Source: Alloascoidea africana
Lineage: Eukaryota; Ascomycota; Alloascoideomycetes; Alloascoideales; Alloascoideaceae
Length of the DNA stretch: 64,000 nucleotides
Direction: 5' to 3'
Assembly (NCBI GenBank): GCA_030581615.1
Contig: JAKTTT010000021.1
Span: 1 to 64,000 of the forward strand
Under the pieces are notes generated by a model, which made no database searches, was not told the origin of the DNA, and was given only the letters and a program-made list of their open reading frames with translations. Within the stretch, counting starts at the first letter, position 1, and every line of letters begins with the position of its first letter. Positions 21,424-31,640 of this stretch are shown here, piece by piece. Made by a program: the position numbers and the translations under genes.

Positions 21424-21916
21424 TATGCTTTGAGTCGGTGGTTTAGCAAAGTGAGAAAGAAAAAGATGATGAAGATGATGCAGAGAAGATAATTTCCAGG
21501 AATTGGGGACAATAAAATACAAGATAAGAAAGCCTATCACAGCACATATGGATTAATAAAAGCGTGGCTCAACTTTGGCTCCTGATGAAGCCAGACATAA
21601 CCCCTGCCTTTGCAGGCGAGGAGCCTTTTCTAATTTAAATACGCCGCGGGTAAGATGATACGAGCTCCTTTGGCGAGAACGGCGCTGGCTGAACATATCT
21701 GGAGGCGTGTGAAAAGAGACGGACGAGATGGTGGAATTCTGAAAGTTGGCTCTTCTTCAGGGTATATGTTCAACATGAAAAACTGGAGATGGTGTCTTGT
21801 CAGCGCAGTCAGTTCACAATACCTTCCACAGGGAAAAAGAATGAAATCGATCTTCCTCCCCACCTCTTCTATCTTCTGCAACTTGAGCACCAGGGAAATC
21901 CAAAAGAAGTCACATC
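21424..21916. promoter_or_regulatory. Divergent promoter region of transporter and OCD-family gene
   Basis: Contains GATAAG at 21523-21528 and a further GATAAT near 21488, the core of fungal GATA-factor sites, and one Reb1-type CGGGTAA at 21647-21653. The GATA cores are compatible with nitrogen control, which is known for DAL5-type genes; here this is inference. An ORF at 21655-21930 overlaps the region but shows no family features. Confidence 0.45.
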
Positions 21917-22945
21917 ATGCGAGTCCTTAGCGAATCCCAGATCGAAACTTTCCTCAAGTCTCTCTCCGACTCACAAATCGCTCAATTCCAGCTCGCACTT
22001 GCCCAGAGCCTTGCCGCCTACACCAAAGATACAAGCCTGGTGCCGCCAAGAATTGTCACACAGACCGAACATGCCACCCATTTGTTCATGGCAGGCATGG
22101 GGGAGAGCATCGGGTTGAAAGTCTTGACGGGTTCCAGATCAGGGTTTAAAGGTGCTGTCTTGGTGGTGGACGAACTTGACGGGACGCCCAAGGGTCTCTT
22201 GAACGCTGAAACTTTGACGGCCTTTCGGACGGCTCTCGCAACCAGTCTCGCTCTTACAAAGTGTAAGGGCTCTTCAGGTTCGTCTCCGGAGGCGGGAAAA
22301 GAGGAGATCACGGTGTTTGGTACGCGGAAGCAGGGCTTTTGGCACGTCTGGCTCACGCTCAAGCTTTACCCACGAAAGTTCAAAGTGGTGAACATCTGCG
22401 GGCATTCTCCGACTTCGCAAAGCGCCTCTGCGCTGGCAGACAAACTGGGACGAGAATTTCCAGAAATTGATTTTATTGCACTGGATCCCACAGATCAAAA
22501 TGCAATTTCTGAGGCCATTGGAAGAAGCAGCGTTCTATACGGTTGCACGCCCTCTACAAGCCCTGTAATCCACTCAGAGTTTCTTAATAGAAACTCCGGG
22601 GACCTTTTCATTGGTCTTATTGGGAGCTACAAGCCAGAAATGGTCGAGGTTGATAAACCTTTGATTGATCGGATATTGCAGCATAACGGGAAGATCCTCG
22701 TTGACTCTGTGGAACATGTATGCGCCGAAGCCGGAGAAATTATCCAGTACAACGTTTCCCAGTCAAACTTGCTTCCAATAAGCAATCTTTGGGAACAAAA
22801 GCAAAATGGATTAAAATTTGCATCTGACGAGGGTATTGTTCTCTCGAAATGTGTAGGTCTTTGTACAATGGATCTCTGTGTTGCTTCTGAAATTTTGAAA
22901 ATCGCGGAAACGAACAACTTGGGTACTGTAATTCCCAATTTTTAG
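21917..22945 (+). CDS. Ornithine cyclodeaminase / mu-crystallin family protein
   Basis: Single exon, 342 aa, the usual family length. It matches the OCD_Mu_crystall family: an N-terminal helix-rich dimer domain with P-P-R-I-V and M-P/A-G-M, then K-x-L-T-G-S-R, G-L-L-N-A-E-T-L-T-A-F-R-T-A-L-A, and a Rossmann segment with V-F-G-T-R-K-Q-G-F-W-H. In typical members the last reads G-(T/A)-G-x-Q-A, so the second Gly is Arg and the Ala is Gly here. The central D/E residues and the L-Y-G-C-T-P-S-T-S-P stretch are kept. Family members use NAD(P) as ornithine cyclodeaminases, ketimine reductases or amino-acid dehydrogenases; the substrate cannot be told. Divergent to a Dal5-like transporter. Confidence 0.85.
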   Translation: MRVLSESQIETFLKSLSDSQIAQFQLALAQSLAAYTKDTSLVPPRIVTQTEHATHLFMAGMGESIGLKVLTGSRSGFKGAVLVVDELDGTPKGLLNAETLTAFRTALATSLALTKCKGSSGSSPEAGKEEITVFGTRKQGFWHVWLTLKLYPRKFKVVNICGHSPTSQSASALADKLGREFPEIDFIALDPTDQNAISEAIGRSSVLYGCTPSTSPVIHSEFLNRNSGDLFIGLIGSYKPEMVEVDKPLIDRILQHNGKILVDSVEHVCAEAGEIIQYNVSQSNLLPISNLWEQKQNGLKFASDEGIVLSKCVGLCTMDLCVASEILKIAETNNLGTVIPNF

Positions 22946-23087
22946 TCTTTATACAGATTCATTCTACGGGATAGGAAAAAGAATTGGTAGCACTTACAAC
23001 CCTTTTGAAAACAGTAGTAAGGGGAAGAAAAAAAAAACAATTAGAATAAAACACACAGCAAATTCAATAGCACAATAGTAACCCTAA

Positions 23088-25502
23088 TTACTCGGTTTCG
23101 GACCCCGGAGCATTGTAAAGTTGAAGAAAATCTAAAGACTTGTTCATCAATTCTTCAATGCCATTTCCGTATTGATATGAGGGATCTTTTGTCTTGTTTC
23201 CATTACCCATACTGCTGCCGTTTCCATTCAGGTCGCCCCCCATTCCCGTTATCGAGTAAGTAGCGCTTATTGTATTTCGCAGTTTTGTGATACCTTCTTC
23301 AGAAACCAGTGTTTTTAATGTTTTGATTATAAACGGAGAAAAGTCACTGTACCAACGGTGATTCCAAGAAGTAATTTTCACGAGTTGGTCAAGAATCTGA
23401 GAGTTCAGATCGGCAATTTTTAAAAGAATGCTCTGATGATGATTTGGTCTTGCAGCCTGTGCTTCATTCTTGGATGCGGCATTTGGGAAAAGCTGCGATT
23501 GTAACTGTTTCTTCTCCAAAATACAACAGTCTACAAGGTGAACAGCTGATTTGAGAGAAAACGAATGCTTCAGACTTTGCTCAAACGCATACTTTGCATC
23601 TCTATTGTATTTTAGTCTTTGAGATACAAGACCCAGTAATTCCCACTCCTGAGGTGAACGCTCATATTTTAACTGTTGGGATCCGTAATGTAAAAATTCG
23701 GCTTGCCAGAACGTGTAAACTCTCAAGTCTTCATAGAGAACCATGAATAGGTTGTCGAGCCATCTTTCGCAGAGTCTTTTCGTTCGGAACTGTTCTGAAG
23801 TCGATGATGGAGGAGCCGTCACCGCCACTGTGGTCTTGGTCGAGACTACCTTTGCCACTGTTGGCGGGATCGTGGAAGAACCTGCATTTGTCTCTAATTG
23901 CACGGCTTCATTTACTTTTGTATCGTTATCTTCAACCGGCGGCGGGACAACAGCAACAGACACTGACGAAGCCATAGCTCCATTTTTCTTCTCCTTACGA
24001 TACTCTTCCTCCATTACAAAAACGGATGCTCTGTGTTTTAGCAAAGCATCCCATCCAGTATTGATTGCAATTTGGGCAAGGAGCTCATACGTCCTTGCGA
24101 AAGTGGACTTTAACCCAACAGCAGACAAGTTTAAAAGAAATGGATCAACGCTGCCCTTTCTCCTTTCTTCGATCAACTTGGTGTTTATGAGCTCTGGGAG
24201 AACACCACTTTTTGGTATTGGTAAGTGCTTTTGGGGGTCTGTTCCAGCCGAGCCCACAGTAGTCGTTCCTGATGCCGGTTTGGGCATGGTGAACTTTTCA
24301 CGGTGGGCAAACATGGGACATGAGTTCAATGTAACCAACGCTTCCTCATATTGGGCCCTTGCAGTGTAGACTTTGATTAAAATCTCCCAAGGCTCAAACT
24401 CAGAGGGAGAAGCCTCCACAGCCCATCGAGCACAATAAAGGGCAAAATCCAGTTTCCCCTTTTCAAGACAAAATTCGGCCTGTAGACGCAACAGGTTTGA
24501 GTCGAGGTTGTTTCTCTTAATTCCTTCATACAGAATTCTCGCTGCTTTCACTTCTTCGTTTTGAAGGAAATGGAGCTTTGCAATTAGATACACCACCGAC
24601 TCTTCCTTTTCCCTTAGTCTTTCCAATACTTGTAAGGCTTCTTTATACACTCCCGTGATTGAAACAAGTTTTAAAAACCCATCTACGAGATAATTTGAAA
24701 CAATAGTGGGGGACTGCACGGTAGAGGACACGCCTACTTCCATTCCATCAAAGAACAGCTTTTCAAAGGCTTCTAGAAACAGTAGGGCATTTGATTTAGA
24801 TTCAAACGGGCTCAGTTTCTTACACTCGGGGCTCAAGTAAGAAGAGGACATTATATCATCATCTGAATAGAGCAAAGCCCTTAACATTCCGCTCATATAA
24901 GTCTCCAGCCAAATTCTTTCCGATATCGTCTTGTGCTTTTCATTTCTGACCGAGTCGATGAGGTAGGAATCTACGGATCCGGGGATGTTGACGTGGACGC
25001 GGACATCGCATTTCGTAAAGGCGTTGAAAGTGCTAAACACAGCCAATTGAACTTTCCAATGTTTTTGCTTGTCGAACCAGAGCTGGGTTTCTCCGAGATC
25101 GTTTGTCAGAGTGTTCAAGTACGCTGCTATCGAAGCGGAACTGGAAATGTCGACTCCGAGAATGTAGAGATATGTGCCGGTCTTGGTTCAACGGTTTCAA
25201 TTCACTGTTAGCACCACCATCACACTCAGCTCGCGGGCAGAAATACTCACTTCTTTCCCCGAGCTCTTACTCTTCTTTACAAGGTTTATCTGATCTGGAG
25301 GACCTAGCTCTCGAAACATCTGGAGAGAACCAGTTCGAGCAGACAAGGACTCTTCAATTACACGCTCCAGGACTCTGCGAAACAGAAGCGACTATCGTGT
25401 TAGACTCGACAATGGAGACGCCATGACGCCAAGCAACAGCCCAACGACTACTCACTCGGGCATAGAGCCTCCTCCGGCTGCGTGGCTGCTGCCCTGAACC
25501 AT
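23088..25502 (-). CDS. BUD7: ChAPs-family exomer subunit (BUD7/BCH1/CHS6-like), 3 exons
   Basis: In coding order the exons are 25502-25456, 25374-25251 and 25181-23088, giving 754 aa (yeast Bud7 746, Bch1 724). Introns are 81 nt (25375-25455) and 69 nt (25182-25250), with GTGAGT donors and CTAAC branch sites. The spliced N-terminus carries the family block S-A-R-T-G-S-L-Q-M-F-R-E-L-G-P-P-D-Q, then S-G-K-E and G-T-Y-L-Y-I-L-G-V-D, before the TPR-rich ChAPs body. A Thr/Val/Pro-rich insert lies in the second half. ChAPs proteins join Chs5 and Arf1 in exomer, which exports chitin synthase Chs3 and other cargo from the trans-Golgi. Which of the four yeast paralogues is closest cannot be decided. 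Confidence 0.9.
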
Positions 25503-25588
25503 GATTCTCCAGCAGTTTTAAGTACCTATTTCTAAACTAAACTGCCCGTGAAGCGAGCTGGCCAGCTGGACACACCTAGCGAGCGGCA

Positions 25589-25595
25589 TTACCCG
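25589..25595 (+). promoter_or_regulatory. Reb1-type TTACCCG in the 100-bp gap between BUD7 and TAF9
   Basis: TTACCCG lies about 90 bp upstream of the BUD7/BCH1 ATG and 8 bp beyond the TAF9 stop. In S. cerevisiae such sites separate tandem genes by terminating upstream transcription; here that is inference. Confidence 0.4.
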
Positions 25596-25602
25596 CCCTC
25601 GC

Positions 25603-26261
25603 TCACTCCTCCATCGGCACGCGGTCCGTTTCCTATACGAAGGTTAGTGGAAAAGACCAGAAACAGAGGGTACCAGAGGGTACCTGGTAGAGGGTACCGG
25701 AGATCAGGGACTCACCTTTAGCTCTTCCTCCTCCTCGCCAACGTACCAGTCTTTGGACGTCAAGCAGTACTTTTCCGGCGGGAGCCGTATGCCCCAGCCG
25801 GCAGGCACCTGTGGCAGAGGCTTCTTATTCCGTTCCTCGGCTATCTCGAGCAGTAGCTCTTTGGGAGGAGCAGGCTTGAATTGGTAGTTTGTCCTTGCTG
25901 CTATCGCCAGCCTGACGTCGTCTATCGTGAGCGCTGTGTTGGATGTGTGTCCGGACGCCGCGTGGTCGTGGTATTGCACGGCATCTTGCAAGACGCCATA
26001 GGTGTATCTGTAGGCAAAGTCCATCAGTTGCAGAGGAACGTGGTCCTGGTACGAGGTGATGCCGAGCGAGGCAAATATCAGATGTAGCAACCGCACGTCT
26101 CGGGGCACAATCATTTGCTCGTCCTGGCCGCCGTTGTTGAAGTCGGGGTTTCGCGTGCCTGCAGACACGCCGGGGATCTTTGTGTTGGTGAGGCCGCCGT
26201 CGACTCCCCCGGAGCTGCCCAGGGGCTGGCTGGAGGAGGACGGTGCTGGAGTGGACGACAT
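25603..26261 (-). CDS. TAF9: TFIID/SAGA subunit TAF9, with a 30-nt terminal exon
   Basis: Exons in coding order are 26261-25716 and 25632-25603, giving 191 aa. The histone-fold core is clear: I-V-P-R-D-V-R-L-L-H-L-I-F-A-S-L-G-I, Y-Q-D-H-V-P-L-Q-L-M-D-F-A-Y-R-Y, and the conserved A-P-P-K-E-L-L-L-E-I-A-E-E-R-N region with W-G-I-R-L-P-P. An unspliced reading ends V-S-P-stop directly after a strong GTGAGT donor. An 83-nt intron with a CACTAAC branch and TATAG acceptor adds E-T-D-R-V-P-M-E-E-stop instead. In-frame ATGs at 26360 and 26396 could extend the N-terminus. I chose 26261 because 26396 would leave only ~34 bp to the divergent NudE gene. TAF9 pairs with TAF6 in TFIID and SAGA. Confidence 0.88.
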
Positions 26262-26430
26262 TGCTGGCTGGTCTGGTGAAGAAGAGCTGTGCAGCGAGAA
26301 GGTGAAGCCTAGGGGTGTGTGGGTGTGTGGTCGCCGCGGCTGCGCGGGAAAGGTAAACATCGATGTTTGTGTCTGCCCATTGGGGTCCGGTTCCATCTTC
26401 TCTGCTCTCTCTCTCTCCCGTGCGCTCCAA

Positions 26431-28583
26431 ATGACAACAACGCTGGCTGCAATGACGCCCCTGGACCGGCAATGGCCCGCCCAGGCCATTTTTGAGTACG
26501 ACGGCTCGGAGTCGTCGTCGTCAGACTCAGAGTCCCGCTACGACCAGGCCATTCGGCAAATAGCACTGCTGGAATCAGAGCTGTCAGAGTTTCAACTTTC
26601 TTCGAGGGAGCTGGAGCAAGAATTGGAAAACGAGCTTATCGACTCGGAACGCCGGTACTCTGTTCTCGAATCCAAATGGAAAACCGCAGTCAAGGACGCT
26701 GACCAGTGGAGAGTATGTCGTTTTGTTTTTGGATGGTTTTTGGCCTCTGCACTCTCTTCACTGTTGATGTTTGATGTTGATGGTCTCTAACTTTATTTAC
26801 TTTGTAAAATCTAGATCAAGTTTGTCGGCGCACAACAGGAACTGAGCAAGTTTCAACTGTCCTCACAGTTGGAAGCTCGAAAGTTGAAAGAGGCTCTTCA
26901 CATTGCCAAAGAGCGGCTTCGGGATGTTGAAATCACCAACGATGATCTAGAACAGCACGAACGGTATGTTCCAGCCAGGGCAGGATCACCGCCCACCCAA
27001 ACGGAAACGGTGGATTATTCTCACAAATTTACAGTTGGTTTGCTTTAAACTCTAACACTGAACACAAACAATATAGAATCGCTCAGTCAACACTGCAGGA
27101 CTTGGAGAACAAGTATAACAATGCACTGGAGGAGATCTCGTTGGCTGAATCTGAACTGATCACTAAAAACCAAGCACTCAACGACAATGCAGAAACGATA
27201 CAGAGACTAAAGGATGAACTTAGGGATACCACAGAAGAGCTCGAAGTGACAAGAAACAAACTAGCAAAGAGCGAAGATGACCGACTTAAGATTATAGACG
27301 AGTTTTCGAGCAAAAGAAAGCAGAGTTTTGGACCACCTGGTGAACAGGATTTACAAAGAAGCTCTGTCAAGTCTAGGAGAGTCAAGAGCGATAGTCAAGA
27401 GATTCTACGGAAAGATCAGGAAAAGGGAACGTTTGACTCTTCTTCCTACGGAGGCTTGGTCCGGATGCCAACATCAAACAGTATGATTGCTCTTCATGGA
27501 ATCATTGCACATGCCAAAGACATTGAGCTTAGAATGGGCAGCATTCGGTCTTCTTTAAACGCCGCAGAGCATAGCAAAAAGCCCCGGACTGGTTCTACTT
27601 CAGCAACAACATCGTCTCAGGTCCGAAGGAGACCAATGACTCAGGACAAAGTGCTCAAAATGCTCAGTGGGAATAATGGATCTGGTACCAACGATCCACC
27701 TTTAGAGAAAGAAAAAGAACAAAAGACCTCCAAACAAGAACCATCCTGGTCGCTTCCTGCTCCTCCATCCTCGTCTTCTGGAATGTGCAATAGCCATTAC
27801 AAGCATGCTCTGACGCCCAGGCTCGGCGTGATCCAGGGTTCTCCATCAACAGTTTCCAAATGCATGCCCTTATCAACAATCACTTCTTTTTCAGATGCCA
27901 ACCCCGAAATTACTGTTTCTGCTTCTTCTCCTTCAAAGCATAAGGGCAAGCAAGGCAAACCTAGCACTAACTTTTCAATCCCCAAGACAACTTCAAGGTT
28001 AAATCTCTGCAATTCTATTGCGTCTGCATCTTTGGAATCGATGGATTCGCTATCGGATTCTTCTCATTCTGCTTCCAGATCGAGTCTGTCCTTGTCATCC
28101 TCGGCAACTGCTGCCACAGCCAATTCAGATAGCCACCACCAGAGAACTCTACAACGGGCTCAATTATCTTTAGTAAGGGAAGCAGGTAAAAATCAGAATG
28201 GGTCCAGACCACCCAGCATTGAAATTTTAAAGGTTAGCGAGAACAACGTATCAAGCGAACGGTCAAGCACACGGCAAACAGAGGCAGTAGCAAAGAAGGG
28301 CCTGGAACGAGAAGAATCGGGAAATAAACAGGAAAAGAAGGATAAAGAAAAGGTTCATGTTAATGAGCAGCAACCATTATCCTCTGCAAGATCATTTGCA
28401 CCATTTGCAGCGCGTATGTTTTTCAAATCTCGTCATACACAACAGCATAGCGGCAAGCAACATCATCGTCAAAGGCAAAGGGAGAAGGAGAAGGAAAAAG
28501 AGCGGTTCACATCAGTACTTGATTCTCAAAATAAAACCAAATCCAGAGTCATTTCTGAACGTTCTCCATTTTTGGATACCTAA
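26431..28583 (+). CDS. nudE: NudE/NDEL1-like dynein regulator, 3 exons
   Basis: Exons 26431-26712, 26815-26963 and 27077-28583 give 645 aa; the second ATG at 26452 is also possible. Introns of 102 and 113 nt have GTATGT donors and CTAAC branch sites. The first ~200 residues are a continuous coiled coil with the NudE pattern: L-E-S-E-L-S-E-F-Q-x-S-S-R-E-L-E-Q-E-L-E, then D-V-E-I-T-N-D-D-L-E-Q-H-E-R, and L-Q-D-L-E-N-K-Y-N-N-A-L-E-E. This region binds Lis1/Pac1. The remaining ~400 residues are Ser/Lys-rich and disordered. NudE recruits Lis1 to cytoplasmic dynein at microtubule plus ends for nuclear migration. S. cerevisiae Ndl1 is much shorter (about 190 aa); this long form resembles filamentous-fungal NudE. 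Confidence 0.87.
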
Positions 28584-29324
28584 ACTACTTGGAGAACTTA
28601 TCATTACAATGGATGGTTGATTGAATAAGCTGGGACCCAAAGTTGGAATTAATTATGACATGTAAAAAAGATAGAGAATTATGATTTTTCTCTTCCTTTT
28701 GTGCCTTTTTCATCTATTTTATTTTATATTACTTTTGACAATTCTTTATGCTTTATTTGTTGCAAAAAAAAGGGGTGCTTAACTATACTTTGATGATTTC
28801 TAAATAAAGAAGAACAGCTTGCATAACTTTTTATAACTATCAAAATTGCTTTATAGGAGAAACCAATTCTTGAGTTAACTACAACTGAGTATTTTGCCTT
28901 TTAGTTTTGTTCTAGTTGGAATCATGAATCGGTTTGCAATTCTTCAATAAAACAAATATATTTTGGTTATGCCATATATAAGTAAACAGTAGATCAATTA
29001 AAGAACAAGAGATTGGTTTTTATAGCCAGCTGCTAGTGAGAATGTTCAAAGCCATGGTTCAAATCGATTCTATAGTGCAGCGCATAGTTAAACGGTATTA
29101 ATTAAATAAATATTCGAAGGAAAAACAAAAATCAAAAGGTTTCTTCTTCCTTATCAACAGCAACACTGTATAGTTGCTATAAGTTTATATAGCAAAAAGT
29201 TTCTCCCAATAAAATGCATACCAAAAACAACAATAAAACAGTTTCCTTTAAGGCAAAAATTATAATTGACATGAAAAAAAATCATTATATGAATGATGCT
29301 CAAGTTTTGAAATGGAAACCAAGG
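28584..29324. other. Convergent AT-rich intergenic region
   Basis: No gene, tRNA or repeat that I can support. It carries the 3' UTRs of NudE and the histidine phosphatase. The GGTTCAAATC at about 29058 resembles a tRNA B-box but lacks pairing arms. Confidence 0.5.
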
Positions 29325-31121
29325 TTAAACATTGGATCCAAACCAAGAAGGTTCCCTTTCTCGTGAACTGCTAAGATATGGCCGTCTGTTTAGCGCTTTA
29401 GATTCAGCACGAGACTGGGCATTCTTACCATTCCTCACGACAGCATAGGGATACAACTTGGAGGTTGAGTCCAAAGATGTTAGCAATTTCAGACCTGGAT
29501 AGTTCTGAGGATGAGTGTTGCCGATGACAGATTTCACAATGGAGCTACTTCTCTTTCTAAGGATTTCTGACTCTGGCTGTTCTTTGTAAGCATAATCGAA
29601 ATTCAATTGAATGTTCTTGGGTGAACGGGAGTGGGTATATGAAGGAGATAATGAATTGTGAGTTTTTTCAGACCAACCAAGGGGTAAACTGGCAGACAAG
29701 GTTGGAGACGGAGTTGATGAGACTGAAGATGAATGTCCAAAGTTCAAGATATGGGAAGAAACGCGTGTTGGGAATTTCGAAGGATGTAGCTGTGGCGAAG
29801 TTGGGGAAAATGATAGCTCACTGATTGAGTTTGTTTCGTCAATTCCATTTGGATTTGGATTTGGAGATGCCAGCTGTGGGAGATAGTCAGGGCTAGAAAC
29901 AGAGGGAGAGCTGGGAGTGACGGCTGTTGAAGGGGTTGCAGTGCCTGGAGTGCTAGTTGGAGTTAAAACAGCAGTATGGGTCGATCCAACCAGATCGCAA
30001 TCGGCAGTGTCTATGTACTGCTTCCAATTGCCTAGTTGTTGGTATTTTGAGTGTTCCTCGACATCTGCATAGTCCGTAAATACCGAAGTATTTGAAAGCA
30101 TGGGAGACAAGCCTGCAGCGCTATTTCTGCTGTTGACATTGATGAGTTCTGTACCAGGAGAAGCCGATCTGGAGGAAGCCAAAGAGGCATTTCTGTGTAT
30201 CGGGTCTTTTCTGTTTGGCAGGGAGTAATTATTAAGCGCTAGAGTGGAAGGCAGGGCGCCCAGGATCGAAAAGGACCAGGGCAGAGCATGGTGGTCTCTG
30301 CTGGCGATGGACAGCGAGGCCATTTTGAACTCTGTGAAAACAGGCTGTCTGGCCATGCCTCCGACCAGGGCATTGCAGCCAGCACCGTGTGTCACCAGAA
30401 TGACTATTGTCTCGGGGTCTGTATTTGAGTAGAACGATTCCAGCTGGTCCAGGCCAGCCACATACCGCGCCTGCATTTCAGCCCAGGGCTCGCCATACTG
30501 GCCCGCAGAGCCAAAACTCTGCAGGTTCCAAAACGTATCAATCTTGAGGCGCTGGGGATGCTTTGTTGATAAGGAGGAGGTGGCAGCAGCAGCAGTAGCA
30601 GCAGCAGCAATATTGGGAGTAGAAGGGGTGGAATTCGACCGGGATCTAAAGGTGGGGCCAAATCGTTGTTCGGATCTGGAGGCCGTCAGAAGGTCAGCCT
30701 GGTGCTTGTCCAGCAGCCATTGCATGGAGGACGCGGCGATAGAGGCCGAGTTGTCGTCAGGGGGAGGTTGGTATGATTTGAAGTAGCTGGGACAGAGCCA
30801 TTCGCCCAGGACCGCGTCCAGCTTTATTTCCACGTTGGTGGCGGCGGACGAGTAGTGGATGAGCGACGAGGCCATGAAGTAGGCCGTCTGGGCGCAACGC
30901 AGGTAGGGGGACGAGTGTATCAGCACTCTGAGGCGCTGTTTGGCCCTGTCTGGGGCCGATCTGTTGGCGAGGAGAGCGGCAAGGGCCTTTCCCATGGAAG
31001 AGGCCTGGGACATGCCATCGGGTGACAGAGGCGAGTCGTAGGGAGTAAGCGACCGGCTGGACCAGGACGGGTCCACGGAGTCCAGCCGCGAGGCGTGACG
31101 GGCGACCACGAAGGTGTTCAT
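29325..31121 (-). CDS. Histidine-phosphatase (phosphoglycerate-mutase-like) superfamily protein
   Basis: 598 aa from Met at 31121; the ORF runs on to 31262 but those residues translate promoter repeats. The N-terminus M-N-T-F-V-V-A-R-H-A-S-R-L-D carries the phosphohistidine RH motif, with RHA in place of the usual RHG. It is followed by L-T-P-Y-D-S-P-L-S, V-L-I-H-S-S-P-Y-L-R-C-A-Q-T and L-G-E-W-L. The second catalytic His is in I-V-I-L-V-T-H-G-A-G. This matches the fungal PGAM-family group whose members read RHG-x-R-L-D. The last ~280 residues are Ser/Pro/Thr-rich and probably disordered, which suggests regulation by phosphorylation. Substrate unknown. It is divergent from the GATA factor. 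Confidence 0.8.
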   Translation of the reverse strand: MNTFVVARHASRLDSVDPSWSSRSLTPYDSPLSPDGMSQASSMGKALAALLANRSAPDRAKQRLRVLIHSSPYLRCAQTAYFMASSLIHYSSAATNVEIKLDAVLGEWLCPSYFKSYQPPPDDNSASIAASSMQWLLDKHQADLLTASRSEQRFGPTFRSRSNSTPSTPNIAAAATAAAATSSLSTKHPQRLKIDTFWNLQSFGSAGQYGEPWAEMQARYVAGLDQLESFYSNTDPETIVILVTHGAGCNALVGGMARQPVFTEFKMASLSIASRDHHALPWSFSILGALPSTLALNNYSLPNRKDPIHRNASLASSRSASPGTELINVNSRNSAAGLSPMLSNTSVFTDYADVEEHSKYQQLGNWKQYIDTADCDLVGSTHTAVLTPTSTPGTATPSTAVTPSSPSVSSPDYLPQLASPNPNPNGIDETNSISELSFSPTSPQLHPSKFPTRVSSHILNFGHSSSVSSTPSPTLSASLPLGWSEKTHNSLSPSYTHSRSPKNIQLNFDYAYKEQPESEILRKRSSSIVKSVIGNTHPQNYPGLKLLTSLDSTSKLYPYAVVRNGKNAQSRAESKALNRRPYLSSSREREPSWFGSNV

Positions 31122-31259
31122 TCCGGCTGATGGAGGATGGAAGGGGTGGTGGTGAGAGCAGATGGAGTGGTCCCAAAGGTCAAAAAGGTCAAAAAGGTCC
31201 CAAAAGGTGGTGGAGGACCCCCAGATTGGCATGTGAAAGTCGCCGCGAGGAAGGCCCGG

Positions 31260-31286
31260 CACGTGAGCGGCACGTGCCGCTCACGT
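31260..31286. promoter_or_regulatory. 26-bp perfect palindrome built on CACGTG E-boxes
   Basis: Bases 31261-31286 read identically on both strands. The centre is GCACGTGC. The left edge plus one base forms a second CACGTG (31260-31265), and the right edge ends CACGTA. CACGTG is the bHLH site of Pho4 and Cbf1. It lies about 140 bp upstream of the histidine-phosphatase ATG. Confidence 0.75.
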
Positions 31287-31366
31287 ACTAAGTGGAGGCA
31301 ATCGAAGCCGCGGTACGAAAGAGCGAGGGTCTGGCGCTGATAAAGCTCTGGCGGGCAAGAGCTCTT

Positions 31367-31412
31367 GGGTCCTGGGTCCTGGGTCCTGGGACCCCGGGAC
31401 CCTGGGACCCTG
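31367..31412. repeat. GGGTCCT/GGGACCC tandem units forming an imperfect inverted repeat
   Basis: Three GGGTCCT units are followed by three GGGACCC-type units. Since GGGTCC is the complement of GGACCC, the tract can fold on itself as well as slip in tandem. Confidence 0.75.
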
Positions 31413-31604
31413 GTACTAGGGGCAGTTCGCGAGGAAGTCGATACACCCAAGAGAAGCTGGCAGAGAGCTGGCAGAGAGCCGGCAGAGCGAGGGTCTTCTG
31501 CTCTTGGGCTGCCTGGCGATCGATTGTTAGACGTAGAACCAAGTAGTCTTTGACTGAGTCCCGCGCCAGGGCCCTCTCCAGCCAAACGGTAGGGCTGCTC
31601 GCGT

Positions 31605-31640
31605 CCAGATCCAGATCCAGATCCAGATCCAGATCCAGAT
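31605..31640. repeat. (CCAGAT)6 hexanucleotide microsatellite
   Basis: Six exact CCAGAT copies followed by CTC, about 235 bp upstream of the GATA-factor ATG. Confidence 0.9.

Noticed and set aside
29030-29090. tRNA-like B-box GGTTCAAATC
   Set aside because: T-arm and acceptor stems do not pair and no matching A-box is placed upstream. I found no tRNA gene in the window.
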